Assembly: GCA_937936785.1 (NCBI GenBank)
Contig: CALDDQ010000012.1
Location: forward strand, 1 to 64,000
Reading direction: 5' to 3'
DNA from: an uncultured Endomicrobiia bacterium
Lineage (GTDB): Bacteria; Elusimicrobiota; Endomicrobiia; DTEH01
Length of the DNA: 64,000 nucleotides
Under the pieces are notes generated by a model. It had not been told where the DNA came from. It saw only the letters and a program-made list of their open reading frames with translations, and ran no database searches. The position numbers were made by a program, and so were the translations under genes. Numbering within the stretch: the first letter of the stretch is position 1; every line of letters begins with the position of its first letter. Of the stretch, positions 9,784-17,227 are shown one piece after another.

Positions 9784-10365
9784 TTACAAGTTTAGTACAG
9801 AACTTTTAAATCCCTGAGGAGAAGTTTGAGGAGGTTTGGTATTATTAGGGTCAAGAATAACTTTTCCATCTACTAAAAAGTTGTACAAGTAATCTTGTCC
9901 CGCAGGAATTTTTACTATTATTTCCCACCTATTAGGAGCAACTTTAGTAAGAGATTGTGGTAACCAATCATTAAAATCTCCTATTAAAGAAACTTTTACC
10001 GCTTTGCTTGAAAAAAATACAAATTTTATATTACGGACTGTTGGAGCAGATTTTTCTATATAAGCAACATTGTTTTCTATAACAGGTTTTGATACAGGTT
10101 GTTTTTGTGATTTAACACTTTTTTGTTTTGAACTAATTTTATCAGATTCAATTTTTTGAATATTTTCAGCTGGAGTAATTTTTTCTTCTGTAAAAACTTG
10201 TTCTTGAATTGTTGTCGTTTGTTTAACGGAAGATGAAGTTGATGGTTGTTGTGTTTTTTGTGCGATATATTTTGGAATTGTGATTCTAACATATATTACT
10301 CCTATTGAAAAAACAAATATTACCACATTTGCAAAAATTAGAAGTTTTATTATGTTAGGTTTCAT
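9784..10365 (-). CDS. Membrane-anchored CBM48/AMPK-like glycogen-binding domain protein
   Basis: An N-terminal membrane helix (LIFANVVIFVFSIGVIYV, residues 9-26) is followed by a low-complexity Ser/Thr/Gln/Lys linker to about residue 105. A C-terminal early-set domain then follows (NIKFVFFSSKAVKVSLIGDFNDW ... RWEIIVKIPAGQDYLYNFLVDGKVILDP). GDFNDW and the YxFxVDG strand are hallmarks of isoamylase N-terminal/AMPK-beta carbohydrate-binding modules. No catalytic domain is present. Its ATG overlaps the stop of the upstream gene (ATGA), so the two are coupled. It may tether glucan or another envelope protein at the membrane; partner unknown. Confidence 0.7.
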   Translation of the reverse strand: MKPNIIKLLIFANVVIFVFSIGVIYVRITIPKYIAQKTQQPSTSSSVKQTTTIQEQVFTEEKITPAENIQKIESDKISSKQKSVKSQKQPVSKPVIENNVAYIEKSAPTVRNIKFVFFSSKAVKVSLIGDFNDWLPQSLTKVAPNRWEIIVKIPAGQDYLYNFLVDGKVILDPNNTKPPQTSPQGFKSSVLNL

Positions 10366-10901
10366 TGTTGTAAAATTGCACTCAAAATTTTTAATATGTT
10401 ATCCAATTTAGCGTTTATTTCTGCAAGAGATTCTTTATCTGCAATATGTTCTGTATTAGGTTTTGATTGGTTTGTTACAATAGATTCTAAATTATGTAAC
10501 ACAGACAACAACTTTTCAATATGTTTTTCTGTTAATCCAGTATTTTGATTTGTTGAAGTAGATAAAGATTTTATAACTTCACTTAAATCCTTAAAATTAG
10601 CACTTATAGCATTAACTTGATTTGTCAATTCGTTTATTTGTGCTATAATTATATCTGAATTTGCAATATTAGTTGTTATTGGTTGTTCTTTTTGTAATGG
10701 TGGAGTAAAAGATTGGTTTGTTTCTTTGACAACGGATTCTGTAATTTCATCTTTTTTTTCTTTAGTTTTCAATACTTCATTAACAAACTGTGTATCTCTT
10801 GACTTTCTATAGTATTCTAACAAAAGAAATACTAACACTAATGATATAACGCCAACAACTGCTGCAACTATAGTTAACGGGTCTGAAAAAAAATTGTTCA
10901 T
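10362..10901 (-). CDS. Membrane-anchored helical (coiled-coil) protein, unknown function
   Basis: The protein starts with a membrane helix (PLTIVAAVVGVISLVLVFLLLEYYRKS), then a polar linker and a predicted helical stretch rich in Asn/Leu/Ile (IIAQINELTNQVNAISANFKDLSEVIKSLS ... LAEINAKLDNILKILSAIL). The track begins at 10928, but that ATG falls inside a promoter spacer. The ATG at 10901 (MNNFFSDPL) starts just before the membrane helix, so I chose it. It overlaps the CBM48-like gene by 4 nt, and the products may form one membrane complex. I do not recognise a family. Confidence 0.6.
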   Translation of the reverse strand: MNNFFSDPLTIVAAVVGVISLVLVFLLLEYYRKSRDTQFVNEVLKTKEKKDEITESVVKETNQSFTPPLQKEQPITTNIANSDIIIAQINELTNQVNAISANFKDLSEVIKSLSTSTNQNTGLTEKHIEKLLSVLHNLESIVTNQSKPNTEHIADKESLAEINAKLDNILKILSAILQQ

Positions 10902-10909
10902 ATTATTGA

Positions 10910-10938
10910 GTTCTATAAAAAAATACATATAAAATCAA
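10910..10938 (-). promoter_or_regulatory. Promoter for the coiled-coil/CBM48-like gene pair, leaderless position
   Basis: TTGATT (10938-10933), a 17-nt spacer and TAGAAC (10915-10910) precede the ATG at 10901 by only 8 nt. There is no ribosome site. The -10 is weak (4 of 6), but the spacing matches the other leaderless candidates in this window. Confidence 0.4.
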
Positions 10939-10974
10939 TAGTTAAACCTAAAAGTTATAGTTATTGAAAAAAAA

Positions 10975-11003
10975 TTGCCTTTTGAATATTTTTTTTGTAT
11001 AAA
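10975..11003 (+). promoter_or_regulatory. Promoter for the M20 peptidase gene, leaderless position
   Basis: TTGCCT (10975-10980), a 17-nt spacer and TATAAA (10998-11003) are followed after 6 nt by the ATG at 11010. Transcription should start at or next to the A of the ATG. No Shine-Dalgarno sequence exists. Confidence 0.5.
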
Positions 11004-11009
11004 ACAAAT

Positions 11010-12176
11010 ATGCAAAAAAGTATATTTATCAAAAAATATTTGTCTAATAAAAAAAATGAAATTGCGAATACACTTTCTAAGTTAGTGCAAATAAAAAGTT
11101 ATTCTTCTAATGAACAGCAAGCAATAAATTTTTTGACAACATTTATAAAAAACCATCCAGATAGTAAAGGTATTAAATTAAAAAAATTTTTAAACAATTT
11201 AGTATTTGAGATTGGTTCTGGAGAAAAAAGTATTCTTTATGATGCTCATATTGACACTGTTCCTGTGACAGACGAAACAAAATGGGCATATCCACCTTTT
11301 AGTGGAAAAATTGTAAATGGAAGAATTTATGGTAGAGGAAGTTGTGATGACAAAGGATGTGTTATAGCGCTAATATTTTGTATACTTGCATTAAACAAAT
11401 ATTTAAAAATTTCAAATACATTTTTAAATTACAAACTGTATTTTTCAATAAGTTCAAATGAAGAAGATTCTTCTGGCAAGGGGATTGAAGAAGTTTTAAA
11501 ACATATAAAACCAAATTATTCAATAATCTGCGAACCATCTGATTTAAAAATAATTTTAGGTCACAAAGGCAAGTTCGCTTTTAAAACAATTTTTTATGGA
11601 ATACCAGTTCATTCATCAGTTCCACACCTTGGCAAAAATGCAGTTTATATGGCAGCTGAATTTATAAAAAATGTTGAACAGATCAATAATAAATTTGAAA
11701 GAGTTAATTTATTAGGAAAAACTGTTACTTCAGTAACATTCGTAGAATCTAGAACCAATTCTTTAAACAGTATTCCTTATGAAACAAGTGTATATGTTGA
11801 CTATCGTGGTGTGGAGAAAGAACCACCAGAAAAAATTTATTCTAAATTTTTAAAAATAATTTCAAAAAAGTATAAAAAAAATGTTAAAATTTTTACGATA
11901 CACAGACATTTTTTACCGTGGATATTGGACAAAAATCATTTACTAACAATTTCTGCCAAAAAAACTTTTCAACAAAGTTTTGGTAAAAACGCAAAATTAG
12001 TTTTATGGCCATTTTGTACTAATGGGTCAATAACTATGGGAACCAAAAACATTCCTACAATAGGTTTTGGCCCGGGGAAGGAGACTATTGCGCATACTAA
12101 TAACGAATATATTTCTCTTAATCAAATTTTAAGTGCAATAAAATTTTATTTTTTGCTACCGTTTAATATCAGATGA
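11010..12176 (+). CDS. M20-family metallopeptidase (YgeY/ArgE/DapE-like)
   Basis: Zinc hydrolase with the M20 signature: first metal ligand and catalytic Asp in LYDAHIDTVPV; bridging Asp in GRIYGRGSCDDKG; catalytic Glu pair in SNEEDSSGKG; later ligand in CEPSDLKIILGHKGKF; final His in GKETIAHTNNEYI. A dimerisation domain sits around residues 190-300 (VHSSVPHLGKNAV). The motif W..PPFSG..VNGRIYGRG is closest to the YgeY-type branch, but substrate cannot be assigned; deacylation or dipeptide cleavage is likely. The track's TTG start at 10995 lies upstream of the first ATG; I chose ATG 11010 from the promoter position. Its 3' end overlaps a convergent small lipoprotein gene. Confidence 0.85.
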   Translation: MQKSIFIKKYLSNKKNEIANTLSKLVQIKSYSSNEQQAINFLTTFIKNHPDSKGIKLKKFLNNLVFEIGSGEKSILYDAHIDTVPVTDETKWAYPPFSGKIVNGRIYGRGSCDDKGCVIALIFCILALNKYLKISNTFLNYKLYFSISSNEEDSSGKGIEEVLKHIKPNYSIICEPSDLKIILGHKGKFAFKTIFYGIPVHSSVPHLGKNAVYMAAEFIKNVEQINNKFERVNLLGKTVTSVTFVESRTNSLNSIPYETSVYVDYRGVEKEPPEKIYSKFLKIISKKYKKNVKIFTIHRHFLPWILDKNHLLTISAKKTFQQSFGKNAKLVLWPFCTNGSITMGTKNIPTIGFGPGKETIAHTNNEYISLNQILSAIKFYFLLPFNIR

Positions 12177-12317
12177 TTTTGTAGGAAAAATAAGATCAGT
12201 TTCTTTAATATCATCAAAATAGTTCGATTTTGTTTCGCAGCCAGAAACAAATATAAAACACCAAACTAAAAAAATTAAAAAAAAAACATATGCTAAAAAA
12301 TCATTTTTTTTATACAT
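12156..12317 (-). CDS. Small lipoprotein, 53 residues (not in ORF track)
   Basis: Reading the minus strand from the ATG at 12317 gives a clean lipoprotein precursor: MYKKNDFLAY, a hydrophobic core VFFLIFLVWCFIF, the lipobox FVSGC, then a short acidic/polar tail ending SDIKR at a TAG. The lipobox is the same five residues as in the HlyD-like lipoprotein at the window start. The mature part would be only about 27 residues. It lies 28 nt downstream of the CAU tRNA and overlaps the end of the M20 gene tail to tail by 21 nt. Function unknown; small entericidin-like lipoproteins are one analogy. Support comes only from the export signal. Confidence 0.5.
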   Translation of the reverse strand: MYKKNDFLAYVFFLIFLVWCFIFVSGCETKSNYFDDIKETDLIFPTKSSDIKR

Positions 12318-12345
12318 TGATTATTAAAAAAACAAAAAATAATTA

Positions 12346-12420
12346 TGGCGGTGGAGGGACTTGAACCCCCGACACGCGGATTATGATTCCGCTGCTCTGG
12401 ACCAACTGAGCTACACCGCC
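12346..12420 (-). tRNA. tRNA with CAU anticodon (elongator Met or Ile2)
   Basis: Cloverleaf GGCGGTG/CACCGCC acceptor, discriminator A, no encoded CCA. The anticodon stem GCGGA/TCCGC encloses ATCATAA, giving CAU. The G1-C72 pair rules out the initiator. Whether it is elongator Met or lysidine-modified Ile2 cannot be decided by eye. Confidence 0.93.
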
Positions 12421-12430
12421 TTGTATACAA

Positions 12431-12459
12431 ATTTTATTAAAATTTTAGTTGATTGTCAA
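12431..12459 (-). promoter_or_regulatory. Promoter for the CAU tRNA
   Basis: TTGACA (12459-12454), a 17-nt spacer and TAAAAT (12436-12431), ending 10 nt before the tRNA 5' end. This is the best consensus promoter in the window and serves as a guide for the others. Confidence 0.72.
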
Positions 12460-12738
12460 TATAGAAAATTTGTAAACAAACTTGAGAAATATTAAATTTA
12501 TTATTTTATAGAAATAAAATCATAAAAATATTATTAATTGTTTGGGTAATAAAATCTTATCTTGAACACAAATTATTTGAAAAAAAATTTAAATATCAGG
12601 TTAATTTTTCCTGTATTAAAATTTTTTGTTGTAATGTTCAAAAAATACAAAATCTAAAAAAACATTGACAATAAATATATAATTTTGTACAAAAACAACA
12701 AAAGTTTACAAAAATAGTATAAAACAAAACATAAATTT
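12460..12738. other. Intergenic AT-rich stretch between tRNA genes
   Basis: Non-coding apart from the promoters listed. A possible tRNA-Tyr promoter, TTGACA (12665-12670) plus 17 nt plus TACAAA (12688-12693), lies about 45 nt before the tRNA. I see no other gene or clear hairpin. Confidence 0.4.
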
Positions 12739-12822
12739 GGGCAGGTGGCGGAGCGGCCAATCGCATCAGACTGTAAATCTGACGCCCGTTGGGCTACGTG
12801 GGTTCAAATCCTACCCTGCCCA
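12739..12822 (+). tRNA. tRNA-Tyr (GUA)
   Basis: Acceptor GGGCAGG/CCTGCCC, discriminator A, anticodon stem CAGA/TCTG with loop CTGTAAA giving GUA. The long variable arm (ACGCCCGTTGGGCTACG) marks a class II tRNA, as expected for bacterial tRNA-Tyr. CCA is not encoded. Confidence 0.95.
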
Positions 12823-12880
12823 AGTTAATTAAAAATAGTGCTTCTTTATATATAAAAAATAAAAATTTGTAATTAATAAT

Positions 12881-12953
12881 GCGGGAGTAGTTCAGTTGGT
12901 AGAACATCTGCCTTCCAAGCAGATCGTCGCGGGTTCGAGCCCCGTCTCCCGCT
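12881..12953 (+). tRNA. tRNA-Gly (UCC)
   Basis: Acceptor GCGGGAG/CTCCCGC, discriminator U, anticodon stem TCTGC/GCAGA with loop CTTCCAA giving UCC. T-loop GGTTCGAGCCC. CCA is not encoded. It lies 58 nt after tRNA-Tyr and probably shares its transcript. Confidence 0.95.
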
Positions 12954-13048
12954 TGGTTTTTATCTAATTATCCGATTTGTGAACGAACAAAAATAAAATT
13001 TATCTGCGAGAACTCTAATAACTTACTTTTATCATTCAAGAGGTTAAT

Positions 13049-13077
13049 TTGAAAAAAATTGTCTGTGCGAATAATAT
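13049..13077 (+). promoter_or_regulatory. Promoter upstream of the broken response regulator / aro operon
   Basis: TTGAAA (13049-13054), 17-nt spacer, TAATAT (13072-13077). The ATG at 13094 is 16 nt beyond the -10 box, giving a leader of about 10 nt without a ribosome site. Confidence 0.5.
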
Positions 13078-13093
13078 CTGAAACTGAAATTTT

Positions 13094-13787
13094 ATGAAAG
13101 TTTTAATAGTAGAAGATGAACCAGATATTTGTGAAATTATTAAAATCTCGTTAGAATCAATAAATTATGAAGTTATTTCAAAATCTTGTGCAGAAGAGGC
13201 AATTTCTTTTCTTGAGAAACAATCTACGGATCTAATTATAATGGATTTAAACTTACCTGATATTAATGGATATGATTTGTGTAAAATTATAAAATCAAAA
13301 CCTGCACTTGCTGGTATTCCAATAATAATAATAAGTGGCAAATTTGTTCACCCGGAAGATAAAATTCTTGCGTTAAATATTGGTGCTGATGATTATATCA
13401 CAAAACCGTTTAACACAGGAGAACTTATTGCTCGGGTTAATGCAGTAATGCGAAGAAGTGTGGTTTATAAGATAGAAGAAAAGATTTTAGTAGATGAACA
13501 GTTAAGGATTAATTTAGAGACACATATAGTAACTGTTGACGAAAAAAACATTAATCTAACCCCAAAAGAGTTTGATTTGTTATGTTATTTGGTAAAAAAC
13601 AAAGGTAAAGTATTTAATAGAGAAAATTTATTAAATTATGTTTGGGGGAATAAGTTATTTTGGTACAACACGAACTGTAGACGTGCACGTTGGCCGGTTG
13701 AGAGAAAAATTGCCTCAGAAGTATGCTAAGAAAATTATTACTAAAGCTTGATTAGGATATAAGTATGATGATATAAAGGAAGAGTAA
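13094..13787 (+). pseudogene. OmpR/PhoB-type response regulator, frameshifted in the DNA-binding domain
   Basis: The receiver domain is intact: VEDEP acid pocket, phosphorylatable Asp in LIIMDLNLP, Thr/Ser position IIISGK, Lys in YITKPF. The winged-helix domain begins normally (NLTPKEFDLLCYLVKNKGKVFNRENLLNYVWG). After a GGGGG run (13644-13648) the reading frame shifts. The neighbouring frame continues the expected sequence YFGTTRTVDVHVGRLREKLPQKYAKKIITKA, meets TGA where the family has Gly in RGxGY, then LGYKYDDIKEE to a TAA at 13787. The track's 211-residue ORF (to 13729) thus lacks the recognition helix and wing. The full-length frame would end 3 nt before aroK. A truncated receiver-only product is possible. 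Confidence 0.75.
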
Positions 13788-13790
13788 TCA

Positions 13791-14300
13791 ATGAAGATTG
13801 TTTTGACAGGATTTATGTGCACAGGTAAAACTTCTGTTGGAATGTTATTGTCTAAGAAACTTGGGTTAGAATATGTTGATGTTGATAAGGAAATAGAAAA
13901 TATTGAAGGGAAGAAAATCGTAAAAATATTTGAAGATAATGGAGAAAAATATTTTCGTGATCTTGAAACAAGGGTAATATTGGAAATTAGTAAAAAAGAC
14001 AATTGTGTAATTTCAACTGGTGGTGGTGCTGTTTTAAGAAAAGAAAATATTGATAATTTACGTAATAATGGCAAAATTATTAACCTTACTGCAAGACCAG
14101 AAACTATTCTTGAACGGTTAAAGAAACAACCCGGGATACGTCCATTGTTAAATAAGCCAGATCCATTAAAAGAAATTGTTAACTTGATAACTTTTAGAGA
14201 TAAATTTTATAAAAACTGTGATTTGCAAATTGAAACAGATAATTTGAAAGTAGAAGAAGTTGTTGAAAAGATTTTAACTTTTATAAACCAAACAAAGTAG
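13791..14300 (+). CDS. aroK: Shikimate kinase
   Basis: Phosphorylates shikimate to shikimate 3-phosphate in the chorismate pathway (cytosol, ATP-dependent). Walker A is GFMCTGKTS (residues 7-15), the shikimate-binding DVDKEIE follows near 31, FRDLE near 59, GGGAVL near 80, and the lid Arg lies in KKQPGIRPLL. At 169 residues it is typical. GGAAGAG upstream is the ribosome site and lies inside the tail of the broken response regulator. The next gene is aroB, 16 nt later, in one operon. Confidence 0.95.
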   Translation: MKIVLTGFMCTGKTSVGMLLSKKLGLEYVDVDKEIENIEGKKIVKIFEDNGEKYFRDLETRVILEISKKDNCVISTGGGAVLRKENIDNLRNNGKIINLTARPETILERLKKQPGIRPLLNKPDPLKEIVNLITFRDKFYKNCDLQIETDNLKVEEVVEKILTFINQTK

Positions 14301-14316
14301 ATACAAAGATAAGAAA

Positions 14317-15426
14317 ATGAAAACAGAAGTTATAATAAAAGAAGAGAAAAAAGTAGAGATATTAGTTGACAAAATTGAAAAGTTAAATAGTATTTTATTA
14401 AAAAACAAATTTTCTAAATGTACAATTTTAACGCATAAATCTTTGTGGAAACTTTATAGTAAAAAGTTTAAAGATAGTTCTTTTAATAAGAATCTAATTT
14501 TATTTCCTGAAGGTGAAAAAATAAAAAGTTTTCATTATTTGAAGTTGTTATATAAAAAATTTTTAGAATATAAATTTGACAGGAACAGTGTGTTAATAAT
14601 TTTTGGTGGAGGTGTGTTAGGAGATTTAGGCACTTTTGCAGCGTCAACATATATGAGAGGAATAAATGTTGTTCAAATTCCTACCACGTTACTTGCAATG
14701 ATAGATTCTTCTATCGGTGGAAAGACAGCAATAAACTTGCCTGAAGGAAAAAATTTAGTTGGAAGTTTTTATCAACCAAAAACAATTTTATGTGATTTAG
14801 AATTTATAAAAACTTTACCTAAAGATGAAATTCATAATGCATTAGGTGAAATTTTAAAATATGCTTTGTTAAATAAAAAAATTTTTAGTATTTTAAACAA
14901 AGATATAAATAAAGATTTATTTTATTCTCCAATAAAAATTACTCCATTGTTACAAGAACTTGTTTTGGAATGTATTAAGACAAAATTGGATATTATAAGA
15001 TTGGACGAAAAAGAATTGTTAGGTTTAAGAGAAAAATTAAATTTAGGGCATACTATTGCACACGGGCTTGAAACTGTTATGGGATTTAAAACGGTTTCAC
15101 ACGGGAAATCTGTAATTTTAGGGTTGTTGGCAGAAACTTATATCTCAAATTTAACAAAAATGTTACCTTTTACTGAATTTATAAAAATAGAATCTTTGAT
15201 AGAAAGATATGTTAAAGATATAAATTTTAATAAAAGACTAAAAGAGTGTCCAATAGACAATATAATTGAATGTTTAAAGTATGACAAAAAGGTTCGTATG
15301 GAGAAAATACGTTTTATCCTTCCAAAAAAAGTTGGATTTGTTGTGTCAACGAATAATGTTTCAAAAGAAATTATAAAAAAATCAATTGAATATATTTTTA
15401 ATCATAAAAAACTTTCATGGATTTAG
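14317..15426 (+). CDS. aroB: 3-dehydroquinate synthase
   Basis: Converts DAHP to 3-dehydroquinate using NAD and a divalent metal. The nucleotide site is GGGVLGDLGTFAASTYMRG, followed by PTTLLAMIDSSIGGKTAINLPEGKNLVG with catalytic lysines. Metal ligands are in GEILKYALL, LNLGHTIAHGLE and SHGKSV. Length 369 is normal. Its last codons overlap the M24 peptidase by 10 nt, showing tight coupling. Only two shikimate-pathway genes lie here; the others must be elsewhere. Confidence 0.95.
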   Translation: MKTEVIIKEEKKVEILVDKIEKLNSILLKNKFSKCTILTHKSLWKLYSKKFKDSSFNKNLILFPEGEKIKSFHYLKLLYKKFLEYKFDRNSVLIIFGGGVLGDLGTFAASTYMRGINVVQIPTTLLAMIDSSIGGKTAINLPEGKNLVGSFYQPKTILCDLEFIKTLPKDEIHNALGEILKYALLNKKIFSILNKDINKDLFYSPIKITPLLQELVLECIKTKLDIIRLDEKELLGLREKLNLGHTIAHGLETVMGFKTVSHGKSVILGLLAETYISNLTKMLPFTEFIKIESLIERYVKDINFNKRLKECPIDNIIECLKYDKKVRMEKIRFILPKKVGFVVSTNNVSKEIIKKSIEYIFNHKKLSWI

Positions 15427-16475
15427 AAGTAATAAGAAATATTCAGAAAAAAATAAAAAGTAGTGAGATGTTATTAGTTTTTGACAAAGCAGAAATATTT
15501 TATATTTTAAAAAAATATGTTGACGGTATTACTTTGGCAATTTTTAATGATGAAATATTATGTTTAACTTCAAACATGATAAAATCGCAAGTTATAAAGT
15601 TAATTTCAGGGATAAAAATTATCTCGGCAGAAGGTATTGAACAACAGTTAAAAAGTTTGAACAGAAAAATTAAAATTTTGTTATTGAACAATAATGTTAG
15701 CATAGATATGTATGATAGATTAAAGAAAAAGTATAAAATAAAATATTCAAAAATAATTTCAGAGTTAAGAATGATAAAAAATAATTCTGAAATAAAAAGT
15801 ATAAGACAGGCATCTGTTATAACTTTAAAAATATTAAACTTGGCAATACAAAATATCCGGTGTGAAACAACAGAAATAGAAGTTAAAAACTACATATTAA
15901 AAAAATGTTTAGATTTTGGTGTAGAACCGTCTTTTGAACCTATAGTTGCTTTTGATGAAAACACTGCGTATCCACATCATATAAGTAGTGAAAAAAGGTT
16001 TAGTAGAAAAAGTTTTGTAATGATAGATATGGGTTGTAAGGTTGATGGATATTGTAGTGATGTAACGAGGATGTTTTTTGTAGAGGCAGCACCGTTGGTG
16101 AAGTTTTATTATAAAAAATTATTAGAATTACAAAAAAAATTAATTTCAATGTGTTTAGTGGGGACAAAAGTTGCAAATATTGACAATTTTGCAAGAAAGT
16201 TTTGTAGAAGGTTAAATATAGAAAATAATTATTTACACACAACAGGCCATAGTTTAGGAATTGAGATTCACGAAATGCCAAGAATAAGTATAAAAGATAA
16301 AACTGTGCTAAAAGAAGGTATGGTAATAACGATTGAACCAGGAATTTATTTTGATAATGAAAGTAGTTTTTTATCAGATTTTAATAACTCTAAATACAAT
16401 ATTAAAAATTTTGGTCTAAGGAAAGAAGATGTTGTTTTGATAGAAAAAAAAGGTCCACAAGTGTTGACAAATTAA
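15417..16475 (+). CDS. M24-family aminopeptidase (Xaa-Pro aminopeptidase-like)
   Basis: A pita-bread metallopeptidase. The five metal ligands appear in order: two Asp in MIDMGCKVDGYCSDVTR, His in TTGHSLGIEIHE, Glu in MVITIEPGIY, and a final Glu in RKEDVVLIE. The N-terminal 125 residues form a short creatinase/prolidase-like domain. It likely removes an N-terminal residue before proline. The order aroB-pepP-efp suggests a link to proline-rich or polyproline protein handling with the EF-P gene downstream, which is a common bacterial neighbourhood. The start overlaps aroB. Confidence 0.88.
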   Translation: MDLEVIRNIQKKIKSSEMLLVFDKAEIFYILKKYVDGITLAIFNDEILCLTSNMIKSQVIKLISGIKIISAEGIEQQLKSLNRKIKILLLNNNVSIDMYDRLKKKYKIKYSKIISELRMIKNNSEIKSIRQASVITLKILNLAIQNIRCETTEIEVKNYILKKCLDFGVEPSFEPIVAFDENTAYPHHISSEKRFSRKSFVMIDMGCKVDGYCSDVTRMFFVEAAPLVKFYYKKLLELQKKLISMCLVGTKVANIDNFARKFCRRLNIENNYLHTTGHSLGIEIHEMPRISIKDKTVLKEGMVITIEPGIYFDNESSFLSDFNNSKYNIKNFGLRKEDVVLIEKKGPQVLTN

Positions 16476-16493
16476 ATATAACAAAAATATGTT
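16464..16493 (+). promoter_or_regulatory. Possible efp promoter
   Basis: TTGACA (16464-16469), 18-nt spacer, TATGTT (16488-16493). The -35 lies inside the last codons of the M24 peptidase gene. It would give efp its own leader of about 40 nt in addition to read-through. Confidence 0.35.
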
Positions 16494-16537
16494 TTATAAA
16501 AATTCTAGTTTTGTGAACAAAAAGGAGAATAAAAAAT

Positions 16538-17113
16538 ATGGTAACAGTAGACACATCAGATTTCAGAAACGGTCTTAACATAAAAGTCGATAATGAAATT
16601 TATACAGTAATATGGTTTCAACACCACAAACCTGGCAAGGGTGGAGCTGTTATGAGAACAAAAATGAAAAATGTTCGTTCTGGTGTAATCATAGAACGCA
16701 CTTTTAAAGCTGGAGAGAAGTTTGAGTCAGTAGAGATTGAAAGAAGAAAAAAACAGTATATGTATAGCACTGGTGAAAATATAGTTTTTATGGACATGGA
16801 AACTTATGAAGAAGTTCATATACCAAAAAAACAGTTAGGTGAAGATATAAGATTTTTAAAAGAAAATATAGAAGTTGAAGGTCTTTATATTGGTGAAGAA
16901 TTCTTAGGTATTGAACTTCCAACATTTGTAGAATTAGAAGTTACACATACAGAACCTGGTATTCGTGGGGATACAGTTAGTAATGTAATGAAACCTGCTA
17001 TAGTAGAAACCGGGACAGAAGTTGAAGTTCCATTATTTGTTGATGTTGGAGATGTGGTAAAAATTGATACACGTACTGGTGAGTATGTGGAACGTGTTGG
17101 TAAAAAGAAATAA
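16538..17113 (+). CDS. efp: Translation elongation factor P
   Basis: Relieves ribosome stalling at polyproline. The N-terminal KOW-like domain ends in the loop FQHHKPGKGGAVMRTKMKN, whose Lys34 corresponds to the lysine modified in E. coli EF-P. Two OB domains follow (FMDMETYEEVHIPKKQLG; THTEPGIRGDTVSNVMKPAIVETG). 191 residues, full length. AAAGGAG gives a good ribosome site. I see no epmA/epmB or earP modifying enzyme here. Confidence 0.96.
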   Translation: MVTVDTSDFRNGLNIKVDNEIYTVIWFQHHKPGKGGAVMRTKMKNVRSGVIIERTFKAGEKFESVEIERRKKQYMYSTGENIVFMDMETYEEVHIPKKQLGEDIRFLKENIEVEGLYIGEEFLGIELPTFVELEVTHTEPGIRGDTVSNVMKPAIVETGTEVEVPLFVDVGDVVKIDTRTGEYVERVGKKK

Positions 17114-17227
17114 AATAATTGACTAAAAATTACTATTCTAATTAAAACTAATAAACAATTGTAATTTTAATAATATAGAATTTTAGCCACATATAATTTT
17201 ACTAATTAGATTTATTAAATCCTAATT

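Noticed and set aside
12421-12738. A small structured RNA between the tRNA genes.
   Set aside because: No stable stems or GC-richer core are visible apart from promoter-like boxes.
13094-13787. TGA read as glycine (genetic code 25) because it sits at the RGxGY glycine of the response regulator.
   Set aside because: TGA ends several intact genes here, including 4-nt ATGA overlaps (metX/metW, korA/korB, TusA/small membrane gene). A frameshift precedes it as well, so simple decay explains it.
17150-17227. CTAATTAG near 17205 as a second operator for the Rrf2 regulator.
   Set aside because: It lies between two convergent gene ends, not at a promoter, and an 8-mer of this composition is expected a few times by chance.
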